Below are positions 1 through 7,435 of a DNA stretch of 13,831 nt, piece by piece. A program made the translations under genes and the position numbers. Location of the stretch: NCBI GenBank assembly GCA_002451165.1, contig DKBH01000025.1:25888-39718 (forward strand). The letters are read 5' to 3'. The notes beneath the pieces are model-generated. The model was given only the letters and a program-made list of their open reading frames with translations, was not told the origin of the DNA and ran no database searches. How positions within the stretch are numbered: the first letter of the stretch is position 1; every line of letters starts with the position of its first letter. The stretch comes from Nitrospiraceae bacterium UBA6905. GTDB lineage: Bacteria; Nitrospirota; Thermodesulfovibrionia; Thermodesulfovibrionales; UBA6898.

Positions 1-1056
1 AAGGGAACGCGGAGCGTCTTCGCAGAGCGCACGAGCGGGGGTTACTTCATAGATGTCACGTGGAACAGGGAGGAACTGGCACGCTACGGTCTCAGCATCG
101 GGGATGCCCAGAGTACGGTCCAGAATGCCATCGGCGGAGAGAGCGTCACTAACACGGTGGAGGGGAGAGAGCGCTATCCCGTCAATGTCCGCTACATGCC
201 GGACTTCAGGACAGACTTCGGGGCCCTCGGTCGTCTGCTCGTTCCTGCGCTGGGAGGGCAGCGACAGATCGCCCTGAACCAGCTTGCCAAGATCGAGGCG
301 GTGAGCGAACCCGCTATGATCCGGGATGAGGATGGTCTGCTCACCGGCTACGTCTACGTCGACGTCGCAGACAGGGACCCAGGAAGCTACGTTGCGGAAG
401 CATCGGATATGCTGCGGGATGTCCTTGAGCTCCCGGTTGGCTACGCCTTGACCTGGACAGGTCAGTACGAAGCCATGGCGCGGGTCAAAAAACGGCTGAC
501 CATGGTCGTGCCCCTCACCCTGTTCCTCATATTCCTGCTCCTTTACATGAACACGAAATCTCTCACAAAGACCATGATCGTTGCGCTTGCCGTGCCGTTT
601 TCCGCGGTCGGCGCTGTCTGGCTGCTCTACTTCCTCGGCTATAACATGAGCATTGCTGTCTGGGTAGGGTTGATCGCCCTCCTTGGCGTCGATGCGGAAA
701 CGGGCGTCTTTATGCTCCTGTACCTGGATCTTGCCTACGAAGATGCAAAGCAGGCCGGTCGCCTTCGCAGCCTTGCGGAGTTGCGCCAGGCCATCATGAA
801 CGGTGCGGTAAAGCGTCTCAGACCGAAGTTCATGACCGTTGCCACGATGGCCCTTGGCCTCATCCCTATCATGTGGTCGACCGGGACCGGTGCTGATGTC
901 ATGAAGCGCATCGCAGCCCCGATGATCGGTGGTATCCTGACCTCATTCATCCTTGAACTCGTTGTGTACCCGGCAATCTACGAGACGTGGAAGTGGAACT
1001 TCGAAGTCAAAAAACAGCTTCCGGAGCCTGCCCTTTCGGACTCCGACCCTGCATGA
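1..1056 (+). CDS. cusA: CusA-like heavy-metal RND efflux pump, C-terminal part (5' truncated)
   Basis: The frame is open from base 1 to a TGA at 1054-1056, giving about 351 residues, roughly the last third of a ~1040-residue HME-RND pump. These inner-membrane, proton-driven trimers pass Cu(I)/Ag(I) or divalent metals to a periplasmic adaptor and outer-membrane channel. The visible part holds the end of the periplasmic porter domain (GGYFIDVTWNRE, then VEGRERYPVNVRY), followed by membrane segments starting near residue 165. Proton-relay residues line up with CusA: E233 in GVDAETGVFM and K276 in LRPKFMT. The run GTGADVMKRIAAPMIGG is closer to CusA than to CzcA, so a monovalent-metal substrate is favoured. 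The three-methionine metal site of CusA lies upstream of the window and cannot be checked. Adaptor and outer-membrane genes would be expected to the left. Family assignment is firm; exact metal is inference. Confidence 0.93.
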   Translation, partial: KGTRSVFAERTSGGYFIDVTWNREELARYGLSIGDAQSTVQNAIGGESVTNTVEGRERYPVNVRYMPDFRTDFGALGRLLVPALGGQRQIALNQLAKIEAVSEPAMIRDEDGLLTGYVYVDVADRDPGSYVAEASDMLRDVLELPVGYALTWTGQYEAMARVKKRLTMVVPLTLFLIFLLLYMNTKSLTKTMIVALAVPFSAVGAVWLLYFLGYNMSIAVWVGLIALLGVDAETGVFMLLYLDLAYEDAKQAGRLRSLAELRQAIMNGAVKRLRPKFMTVATMALGLIPIMWSTGTGADVMKRIAAPMIGGILTSFILELVVYPAIYETWKWNFEVKKQLPEPALSDSDPA

Positions 1057-1358
1057 ATCTTTCTTAAGAAGGCTGTTCGCTGTGCCGGCTCTGTCGTCGC
1101 ATCTTAACACGCTCATACACCGCCCTGCAGTACCTCACTCACGCTGCATGATTACCGCTGCATCCTCTCATGGAGATGTCTCCGCTTTACAGACGCATTC
1201 ACGCACACAGCAGGCAGGGGTGAATTAAAGAGCAGCCCCATGGTGCACGGGAGGATTCGATACCCATGGAATATCTGAAGCTTCATGCTGAAAATGCCAC
1301 GTTGCAACCGCATCCGTAATGGGGAAGCTTACCGGTCATCGCACCGGTTCCGGAACTT

Positions 1359-1385
1359 AGGCGACATAATAATGACTTGTCGCCT
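1359..1385. promoter_or_regulatory. Perfect 8-bp inverted repeat, candidate operator
   Basis: AGGCGACA (1359-1366) is repeated inverted as TGTCGCCT (1378-1385) with an 11-base A/T-rich spacer. It sits just upstream of the -10 box at 1395-1400, so the right arm lies inside the promoter spacer. That position suits a repressor site, but it could also be a hairpin or chance. No regulator gene for it is in the window. Confidence 0.4.
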
Positions 1386-1391
1386 GTTCTA

Positions 1392-1400
1392 TGCTATAAC
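1392..1400 (+). promoter_or_regulatory. Candidate extended -10 promoter
   Basis: TGC-TATAAC (TGn extension at 1392-1394, hexamer 1395-1400). No good -35 hexamer lies at 16-18 bases; TGACTT at 1373-1378 is the nearest. Transcription would begin near 1407, leaving a leader of about 50 bases to the GTG at 1457. The same 9-mer ATGCTATAA recurs in the promoter of the polysaccharide operon. Confidence 0.4.
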
Positions 1401-1456
1401 TGATTCAGGAAGAGGTTATGAAACCAAGATCGAATCATCGCATTACAGGAGGAATC

Positions 1457-1972
1457 GTGAAGAAGGTCATTTGTGTCAAGGTAATATGGTTTGCCTTTGT
1501 TATCGTCTGCGCGTCATCAGCCCATTCTCAAACCATGGAGGTAGGGGGATATACGGTTATTCGGGGCGGAACTGGTTCGATAATCTGTCTCGGCAGGTGG
1601 ATACCATCAACAGAGGTGGGCAAGCCAGGCGTCTGCGAGGGACAGTTAGTGGATGTTTCGCAGCTTACGGCTATCTCCACCAAACAGACAGCTGACAAGC
1701 TCGATCAGCTGCTTTTTGTCCTCAGCGCCATGGATGAAAAATTGGCAGATAACAATGTTCAGATCGAGCGGCTTATAGAGGTCACTATCAATACGCAGGT
1801 ATTGATCGATCAGCAGGTGGTACAGGTCGGTGAGTTGCTGCATGACACTATCTCATCAAGAGTCGACGCATTGTCTCGGAGAGTATTGGCCAATGAAACC
1901 TTCAAGAAAGAGCTCGAAAAACTGAAGGAAGATATCCTGGCAGATGTGAAAAAGGCCTACTCACAGAATTAA
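1457..1972 (+). CDS. Exported coiled-coil protein, unknown function
   Basis: 171 residues. I do not recognise the family. The GTG start at 1457 is chosen because AGGAGG (1447-1452) lies 4 bases upstream and because the protein then begins with a compact signal peptide: VKK, a hydrophobic stretch, then ASSAHS-Q as a likely cleavage region near residue 25. An in-frame ATG at 1418 also has a purine-rich upstream (1407-1415) and would add 13 residues, but it sits almost at the predicted transcription start. The mature protein starts with a glycine-rich stretch holding two cysteines (IICLG and GVCEG), which could form a disulfide. The last ~110 residues are highly charged, heptad-like and predicted helical or coiled coil, ending in LEKLKEDILADVKKAYSQN. 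It stands alone, with 400 bases before it and over 700 after. Existence is well supported; role is unknown. Confidence 0.75.
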   Translation: MKKVICVKVIWFAFVIVCASSAHSQTMEVGGYTVIRGGTGSIICLGRWIPSTEVGKPGVCEGQLVDVSQLTAISTKQTADKLDQLLFVLSAMDEKLADNNVQIERLIEVTINTQVLIDQQVVQVGELLHDTISSRVDALSRRVLANETFKKELEKLKEDILADVKKAYSQN

Positions 1973-2104
1973 ACGTATGTAATATATAACCGCTTTTCGC
2001 GGAAAAACAATCTGATGTCTTTCTGATCCTTATTGCTACTTGGTTTTTAATATAGACTTGTAATCGTAATGGATGGATATTCCCGCGATGAGCCTCCGAT
2101 GCAC

Positions 2105-2325
2105 AGGCGCGAAAATAATCAAACATGATACGCGGGTCGATCTGCAGCTCTGATTGAGGCAATGCTCTGCTGCTCCTGGTAATCTTCTGCTATCGTCGGC
2201 TTTCCGAACCCTTTAAGTCCCTATGTCCAGATATTGAGCGTGATTATGCATGAGCTCCACTGCCGTCTGCGCGGTCTGTTCATACCATTTGGCAGCATGG
2301 CAATATGGCAGATCGCAACGCCTCT
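2105..2325 (-). pseudogene. Possible decayed open reading frame, unidentified
   Basis: Reading the minus strand, the segment down to the TAA at 2213-2215 encodes AAKWYEQTAQTAVELM followed by HNHAQYLDIGT. A different frame immediately below it (to about 2105) encodes GFGKPTIAEDYQEQQS and then IASIRAADRPAYH. Both are amphipathic, hydrophilic and lack the Cys/Ser/Arg bias of random frames, as if one frameshift separated them. There is no ribosome binding site or clear start, and I cannot name a family. This may be chance. Confidence 0.2.
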
Positions 2326-2492
2326 AACTGCATTCCCTGTAACCCCTTCGCTGCTAAATATTGAGGCAATGAGTCGCTTTGTCAATCTTCAGAGAGCAGC
2401 AACTGCTCGAAGCCGTTCATAAGGATAGGCAGTTCATGGTGAGCAATTATTGCATATAAAAAAGCAATGAATTATAAAGGAAATTTAATCAT

Positions 2493-2517
2493 TTGACTGG
2501 CTTCATTATGCTATAAT
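2493..2517 (+). promoter_or_regulatory. Extended -10 promoter of the polysaccharide operon
   Basis: TGC-TATAAT at 2509-2517 is a perfect extended -10 box in an A+T-rich stretch. TTGACT at 2493-2498 is only 13 bases upstream, too close for a normal -35, so recognition would rest on the extended -10 or on an activator. Transcription would begin near 2524 and give a leader of about 185 bases before the GTG at 2710. Confidence 0.5.
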
Positions 2518-2610
2518 TTAATTACTTAATATCTCAAGAGTGTTCTCAGAAATCAGGTTCTTCCTGTCGCAGACACCATTACATTTACTCTAGGGCGGTT
2601 CCATATGGCG

Positions 2611-2664
2611 TTGCATGATGCACTGTATCATGTGCAATCCCCTGAATGAACGAAGTATGTTCAT
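2611..2664 (+). promoter_or_regulatory. Two tandem hairpins in the operon leader
   Basis: First hairpin: TTGCA+TGAT (2611-2619) pairs with ATCA (2627-2630) and TGCAA (2633-2637), with a 2-base bulge and 7-base loop. Second: ATGAAC (2646-2651) pairs with GTTCAT (2659-2664), 7-base loop. They end about 30 bases before the ribosome binding site. No U-tract follows, so translation control, mRNA stability or a protein site are all possible. I could not match it to a known riboswitch class. Confidence 0.35.
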
Positions 2665-2709
2665 GAATCTTGGTTGGTATTATCTGGAAGGTATAAGGAG
2701 GATATCGCA

Positions 2710-4980
2710 GTGAGAGAGAAGTCCATATCAAACGAAGCGGTCGTCATTGATGCTGATACAGCGCAAGAACCGCGTGTCAGCATCCGGAGAGACACGCGCA
2801 TACGCCCATTCAACCTGTCCGGGGAAATAGCCCTCACCTACTTCGGCCTTGCCATCACCATCGTAGCTACAGTACTGCTCGCAGAGGACATTCTTAGTCT
2901 CGCCGTACTACATCTGCGTGAAGCCGCGTACTTCAAGGCCGTTGAGCAGGGTATTTTCTTCGTGATAATCGCATTCCTCATCTACGGCAATGTGGTGTAC
3001 CAGTTCGCCCGCAAAGGATACCTCAGGCGACTGAAGGGTCATTGTCCCGCGTCTGAAGAGGAGCTGGATAAGATCTTTGAAGGGCCGGTACGGCCGCTCA
3101 CGATGCTCATTCCTTCCTATAAGGAGGAGACGCGGGTCGTGCGGCAGGCGTTGCTCTCTGCAGCCCTCCAGGAATACCCGAACCGGCGTGTCGTGCTGCT
3201 CATCGACGACCCGCCTCATCCCCGCACTGACGAGGACCGGACAGGTCTGCAGTCAGCGCGTGCACTGCCCCAAGAACTGGAACTCCTGCTCGGGGAGCAG
3301 GCGGAGAAGATGAAGACAGCACGGGAAGAGTTCGAGGATCGGCGGCACAAAGGACTGATCGTATCCGAAGAGTTCCGCAGGTTGTCCGGTCTCTACCGTG
3401 ACACTGCCCGCTGGTTCAGGGAGCAGGCCATCGCGCACCCTGTCACGGATCATACAGACAGATGGTTCGTCGAGCACATCTTGAACGATCGTGCCCAGGC
3501 CCATGACAAGCGCGCCAGGGAGTTTATGGTACGATCAGAGAGTTCCTCCGTGGCAGGCGATGAAGCGATTGTGGCCAGGGAATATGCCCGGCTCGCCTCC
3601 CTCTTTGACGTTGCAATCACCAGTTTCGAACGGAAGCGCTACGAGAACCTCTCCCATGAACCGAACAAGGCGATGAACCTCAACAGCTACATCGGCCTCA
3701 TTAACGGGAGATTCATGGAGATCGAAAAAGACGGTCGTCTGTATATCCAGCCCGCACCCGCAGCTGAGCATACCCTTTCGGTACCTGACGCATCGTATGT
3801 CATCACCCTCGACGCGGACAGCCTCCTTATGCCGGAATATGCGCTGCGCCTCACTGAGGTGATGCAGAGGCCCGGCCACGAGCGGCTTGCCGTAGTGCAG
3901 ACGCCCTACAACGCCATACCCGGCACCCCCGGCGTCCTTGAGCGCATAGCTGGCGCTACGACCGACATTCAGTACATCATCCACCAGGGGTTTACCAGCC
4001 ACGGCGCGACCTACTGGGTCGGCGCAAATGCGCTGCTGCGGAAGGAGGCACTTGACGATATCATGACCATGGTCGAGGAGAGAGGCTACCAGGTACCGAG
4101 ATACATCCACGACCGAACCGTGATAGAGGACACTGAGTCGAGCATCGATCTGATAGCCCGGGGATGGCAGCTCTACAATTATCCCGAACGCCTCTCCTAC
4201 AGCGCAACGCCTCCGGACTATGGCTCGCTCCTGATACAGCGTCGTCGCTGGGCAAACGGGGGGCTTATCATACTGCCGAAGCTGCTGCGGTATCTCTTCT
4301 CCGGCCGTGGATCCTACAGAAAGACCGGCGAAGGCATGATGAGGCTTCACTATCTCACCTCCATAACCGGTGTGAACATCGGCCTCATTCTGGTGCTACT
4401 CTACCCCTTCGAGGAGAACCTCCGCAACGTCTGGCTGCCTCTGTCGGCAATCCCGTACTACTTCTTTTACGGGCGAGACCTCGTCCACTCGGGATATCGA
4501 ATGGCTGATCTCGTGCGGGTCTACGCTCTCAATCTGGTGCTCCTGCCGATCAACCTTGGAGGTGTGTTCAAGTCCCTGCACCAGGCATGGACAGGCCAGA
4601 AGATACCCTTCAAAAGGACGCCCAAGGTCATGGGGCGGACTGCGGCGCCGGCATTGTATATCATTGCCGAGTTGCTCATCGTCATCTACTGCATGAGCGG
4701 ATTCGTCGTCGACGGCTATAGCGGCCGCTGGTTCCATGCTGCCTTTGCGCTCCTGAACGGTGGCCTCTTCCTGTATGGCGTAGTCACCTTCATGGGAATT
4801 CGGGAATCAAGGGAGGATATTCTCCGGTCATGGAGTGCTATAAGGCTGCGCCCTCTCGTCTCTTTCACATGGATACGTTATGAATTGAAGGGTATCGCGA
4901 AGGCATTTGCGCGGCTGAGTGTATTTGTGCTTGTCACGGCGTTCCTCGTTCTGACTGCCCTCACAGGGATCTTACACTGA
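2710..4980 (+). CDS. Processive membrane glycosyltransferase, family GT2 (cellulose-synthase-like) with large insertion
   Basis: 756 residues from GTG at 2710, chosen because AAGGAGG (2695-2701) stands 8 bases upstream; an in-frame TTG at 2674 has no such site. Two membrane segments (about 41-61 and 81-99) precede a cytoplasmic catalytic domain and about six membrane segments follow from about residue 550, the BcsA/PgaC-type plan for synthesis coupled to export through the inner membrane. Catalytic landmarks: first aspartates D166-D167 (LIDDPP), DAD at 368-370, acidic E473-D474 (TVIEDTE, usual general base region), and Q510-R513-W514 (QRRRW), the signature of processive enzymes. Between D167 and D368 there are about 200 residues, far more than usual; about 180-325 is charged and helical, before the conserved NKAMNLN. 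It is the first gene of a four-gene operon with a deacetylase and two acyltransferases, suggesting a hexosamine-containing polymer. The sugar cannot be read from sequence. Confidence 0.9.
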   Translation: MREKSISNEAVVIDADTAQEPRVSIRRDTRIRPFNLSGEIALTYFGLAITIVATVLLAEDILSLAVLHLREAAYFKAVEQGIFFVIIAFLIYGNVVYQFARKGYLRRLKGHCPASEEELDKIFEGPVRPLTMLIPSYKEETRVVRQALLSAALQEYPNRRVVLLIDDPPHPRTDEDRTGLQSARALPQELELLLGEQAEKMKTAREEFEDRRHKGLIVSEEFRRLSGLYRDTARWFREQAIAHPVTDHTDRWFVEHILNDRAQAHDKRAREFMVRSESSSVAGDEAIVAREYARLASLFDVAITSFERKRYENLSHEPNKAMNLNSYIGLINGRFMEIEKDGRLYIQPAPAAEHTLSVPDASYVITLDADSLLMPEYALRLTEVMQRPGHERLAVVQTPYNAIPGTPGVLERIAGATTDIQYIIHQGFTSHGATYWVGANALLRKEALDDIMTMVEERGYQVPRYIHDRTVIEDTESSIDLIARGWQLYNYPERLSYSATPPDYGSLLIQRRRWANGGLIILPKLLRYLFSGRGSYRKTGEGMMRLHYLTSITGVNIGLILVLLYPFEENLRNVWLPLSAIPYYFFYGRDLVHSGYRMADLVRVYALNLVLLPINLGGVFKSLHQAWTGQKIPFKRTPKVMGRTAAPALYIIAELLIVIYCMSGFVVDGYSGRWFHAAFALLNGGLFLYGVVTFMGIRESREDILRSWSAIRLRPLVSFTWIRYELKGIAKAFARLSVFVLVTAFLVLTALTGILH

Positions 4981-4984
4981 TAGC

Positions 4985-5854
4985 GTGCAGTTTCAAAGCA
5001 ACATTGCGGTGATGGGCTCTAGGAGAAACCGGTACGGCCGGCTTGTCATGCTCTCTTCTGTACTTGCCCTTTTTCTACTAATACCGGACAGCAGCAGATG
5101 CGAGGAGAAAGCAGTTTCGGTCTTGATCTATCACCAGGTGCTGCCGGATCCTGCTGAACCCGGGGAAACCATGATCTCTATCGAAAAATTCAAGGAACAG
5201 ATGCGCTACCTCAGTGATCATGGGTATACCACGATCACCGTTGCAGCGCTTGTTGCCTTCATGAAAGGCGGCGAAGTGCCCGAGAAAGCCATCGTTCTCA
5301 CCTTCGACGACGGATGGAAGAGCGTGAAAGACGTGATCTCCATTCTCAAGGACTACGGGTTCAAGGCCTCCTTTTGGCTAATCCCCAGGAGTGGGGTGGG
5401 GTACCCTTACCTTGACTGGTCCGAGATCGTGAATATCGACAAGGACCCCGATTTCGAGATCGGTGCTCATTCTATGAATCACCCCTGGGAAGGCGAGAGC
5501 CTCGCCACCTGGGTAGAGGGAAAAACGCCGGGCAAGACTCTGGAAGATGCTGCATACGAGGTGAGAGAGTCGAAGAAAATCCTCGAAGAGAGGCTCCAGC
5601 GCAGGGTACCCTATTTCGCATGGCCGAAAGGTCAGTATAACGAAAAACTCATCTCAGTTGCTAAGGATGCAGGTTACGAGGCGTTGCTCACGGTAGAGGA
5701 TGGGGCAAACCGGCATGGCGATGATCCCTTCAGGATAAAAAGAATTTATATCGACGGCTCGTGCGATCTTGAGACATTCACGCAGACCCTCCGTGACCAT
5801 AGGTACCACGTCTGCCGCACGAAGACGAAGCTGACATCGACACCAAGAAGGTAG
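4985..5854 (+). CDS. Exported polysaccharide deacetylase (NodB/CE4 family)
   Basis: 289 residues from GTG at 4985, four bases after the synthase stop. No clear ribosome binding site marks any start; ATG 5012 gives a cleaner signal peptide (RRNRYGR, then LVMLSSVLALFLLIP) and may be the true one. These enzymes remove N-acetyl groups from hexosamine polymers using a metal. Visible CE4 motifs: TFDDG with D108 (base) and D109 (metal), HSMNHP with metal ligands H162 and H166, FAWPKGQYN in place of the usual F-x-Y-P-x-G, and a late hydrophobic strand RIKRIYI. The opening VSVLIYHQVLPDP resembles the N-terminal catalytic part of PgaB and IcaB, so a PNAG-like deacetylase is likely. It lacks the C-terminal glycoside hydrolase domain of PgaB. 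Its position right after the synthase implies the nascent polymer is the substrate. Confidence 0.88.
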   Translation: MQFQSNIAVMGSRRNRYGRLVMLSSVLALFLLIPDSSRCEEKAVSVLIYHQVLPDPAEPGETMISIEKFKEQMRYLSDHGYTTITVAALVAFMKGGEVPEKAIVLTFDDGWKSVKDVISILKDYGFKASFWLIPRSGVGYPYLDWSEIVNIDKDPDFEIGAHSMNHPWEGESLATWVEGKTPGKTLEDAAYEVRESKKILEERLQRRVPYFAWPKGQYNEKLISVAKDAGYEALLTVEDGANRHGDDPFRIKRIYIDGSCDLETFTQTLRDHRYHVCRTKTKLTSTPRR

Positions 5855-5896
5855 TGACGCTCATGGTCGAACACAATACAGCCACGGATTGAGAAT

Positions 5897-7426
5897 ATGC
5901 TGTTCAATTCCTATGTATTTATTTTTGCCTTTTTGCCGCTGACGCTCCTGCTTTTTCACGGGCTTCGGCGTGCCGGGTTCGAAAGAGCCTCCATATCGGC
6001 ACTGACCGTCATGTCGCTATTCTTCTACGGGTGGTGGAACCCGAAGTACCTTATTCTGCTCGTCTCGCTCATGGTCCTCAACTTCGCTCTCGCGTCACGC
6101 ATCGTGCCCACAGGAGGCCGGAGACCGGCAGCAGCAAAGCACCTGCTGATACTCGGGCTCACCGCGAATCTGTCGGCGCTGGGGTATTTTAAATACGCCA
6201 ACTTCTTTGTTGACAATCTTAACGGGCTCACCGGCCTTGACATATCTCTCGCGAAGGTTGTACTGCCGCTTGGGATCTCCTTTTTCACCTTCCAGAAGAT
6301 AGCCTTTCTCGTGGACTCATACTACGGAAGGGTGGACAGACTGGACTTTCTTGATTACGCGCTCTTTGTGTCGTTTTTCCCCCAGCTTATCGCCGGTCCC
6401 ATTGTCCACCACAGCGAGGTAATGCCCCAGTTCCGGAAAACCGGTACGGTGTCCGCATCCAGCATAGCACTGGGCATCACGATATTTTCTATGGGACTCG
6501 CCAAGAAGGTGCTTCTCGCCGACTTCGCAGCTCGTTTCGCCACCCCTCAGTTCGATGCTGTTGCCGCAGGTGCAAAGCTCGACCTCGTGGCTGCATGGAG
6601 CGCAGCGCTTTCCTATACAGCACAGCTTTATTTCGACTTCTCAGGCTATACCGACATGGCGATCGGGGCAGGCCTGCTTTTCGGCATACGTCTGCCGTTG
6701 AACTTCGCATCTCCCTACAAGTCGGCGAGCATTATTGAATTCTGGCGGCGTTGGCACATTACGCTGTCACGATTCCTGCGCGACTATTTGTATATTCCTC
6801 TTGGGGGCAACAGAAAAGGGCCGCATCGGCGCTATCTCAACGTGTTTATTACCATGCTCCTCGGCGGCTTTTGGCATGGGGCGGGATGGACCTATATTGT
6901 CTGGGGTGTTCTGCACGGTTTGTACCTGGCAGTAAATCACCTCTGGTGCTCATTCCGCGCAAAGATCGGCCTGACGGCCCATGCAACGGGGAGCATAGGA
7001 CGCAAGTTAGCTCAGGCTGTTACCTTTATTGCTGTTGTTATCGCATGGGTGTTTTTCCGATCAGAAGATGTGGGTTCGGCAATGGAAATGCTCCGTGCTA
7101 TGACGGGCGCCAACGGCCTGGCAGTGCCGGCATCCCTCCGCTCCCTTGCCCCCCACGTATTAGCATCTGCAGCCCCCGTTGACAGCGGCATCGCCCTGCT
7201 GGTAGCCCTCTGTCTCCTCCTTATCACGTGGCTTATGCCCAACACACAGCAGTTGACAGGCTATGAGGGTCCTGCCGGGGCCTATGCCAGTGACAGGATA
7301 GAAGATGCTCCTGTTGCCCATCGCCCCGCCCTCTCGGCGCGATGGGCCGTAGCGGTGGCATGCCTGTTTGCGGTCTCGGTGATGTTCATGTCGAAAGTCT
7401 CGGAGTTCATTTATTTCCAGTTCTAG
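5897..7426 (+). CDS. MBOAT-family polysaccharide O-acyltransferase (AlgI-like)
   Basis: 509 residues, polytopic. AlgI-type MBOAT proteins carry acyl groups, usually acetyl, across the inner membrane to a periplasmic partner that decorates an exopolysaccharide. It begins MLFNSYVFIFAFLPL, the typical AlgI start, and contains the family runs SFFPQLIAGPIVHHSE, FWRRWHITLSRFLRDYLYIP and LGGNRKG. The conserved histidines are present: H327 in GFWHGAGWT (equivalent to the AlgI catalytic histidine) and H340 in LHGLYL. The C-terminal ~60 residues include a loop (about 445-480) before a last membrane segment ending KVSEFIYFQF. ATG at 5897 has only a weak upstream purine stretch. The gene follows the deacetylase by 42 bases and precedes its likely partner by 9, an MBOAT/SGNH pair as in alginate and acetylated cellulose loci. 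Product family is firm; the acyl group and polymer are inferred. Confidence 0.93.
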   Translation: MLFNSYVFIFAFLPLTLLLFHGLRRAGFERASISALTVMSLFFYGWWNPKYLILLVSLMVLNFALASRIVPTGGRRPAAAKHLLILGLTANLSALGYFKYANFFVDNLNGLTGLDISLAKVVLPLGISFFTFQKIAFLVDSYYGRVDRLDFLDYALFVSFFPQLIAGPIVHHSEVMPQFRKTGTVSASSIALGITIFSMGLAKKVLLADFAARFATPQFDAVAAGAKLDLVAAWSAALSYTAQLYFDFSGYTDMAIGAGLLFGIRLPLNFASPYKSASIIEFWRRWHITLSRFLRDYLYIPLGGNRKGPHRRYLNVFITMLLGGFWHGAGWTYIVWGVLHGLYLAVNHLWCSFRAKIGLTAHATGSIGRKLAQAVTFIAVVIAWVFFRSEDVGSAMEMLRAMTGANGLAVPASLRSLAPHVLASAAPVDSGIALLVALCLLLITWLMPNTQQLTGYEGPAGAYASDRIEDAPVAHRPALSARWAVAVACLFAVSVMFMSKVSEFIYFQF

Positions 7427-7435
7427 GAGCGGTAC

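Larger units (their letters stand above)
1057..1456. other. Intergenic region between the pump gene and the secreted coiled-coil gene
   Basis: About 400 bases with no convincing gene. Frames that stay open here are low-complexity and lack ribosome binding sites. The right end carries an 8-bp inverted repeat and an extended -10 box, listed separately. No terminator with a U-tract is visible after the pump gene stop. Confidence 0.5.
1973..2709. other. Long intergenic region with possible decayed coding sequence
   Basis: About 735 bases without an intact gene. A small hairpin (CCGC 1990-1993, GCGG 1999-2002) follows the preceding stop but has no U-tract. On the minus strand between about 2105 and 2325 two adjacent frames read like protein but are interrupted by a stop and a frame change. 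A 12-base direct repeat, ATTGAGGCAATG, occurs near 2152 and again near 2361. The A+T-rich end (2430-2540) holds the operon promoter and the last 185 bases look like a structured leader. Confidence 0.5.

Noticed and set aside
1285..1695. Plus-strand 136-residue frame overlapping the coiled-coil gene
   Set aside because: The alternative frame starting at GTG 1457 has a signal peptide, ribosome binding site and coiled-coil composition; this one is rich in Arg, Cys and Gly without pattern.
1990..2002. CCGC-TTTTC-GCGG hairpin as terminator of the coiled-coil gene
   Set aside because: The stem is only 4 bp and is followed by A, not T, on the coding strand.
2495..2511. Sigma54-like TGGC...TGCT element before the polysaccharide operon
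   Set aside because: The GG and GC pairs are 9 bases apart; sigma54 promoters need exactly 10. The extended -10 TATAAT at the same place explains the region better.
3535..4350. Long minus-strand open frame inside the GT2 gene
   Set aside because: It is the antisense shadow of a G+C-rich catalytic domain whose plus-strand motifs are unmistakable.
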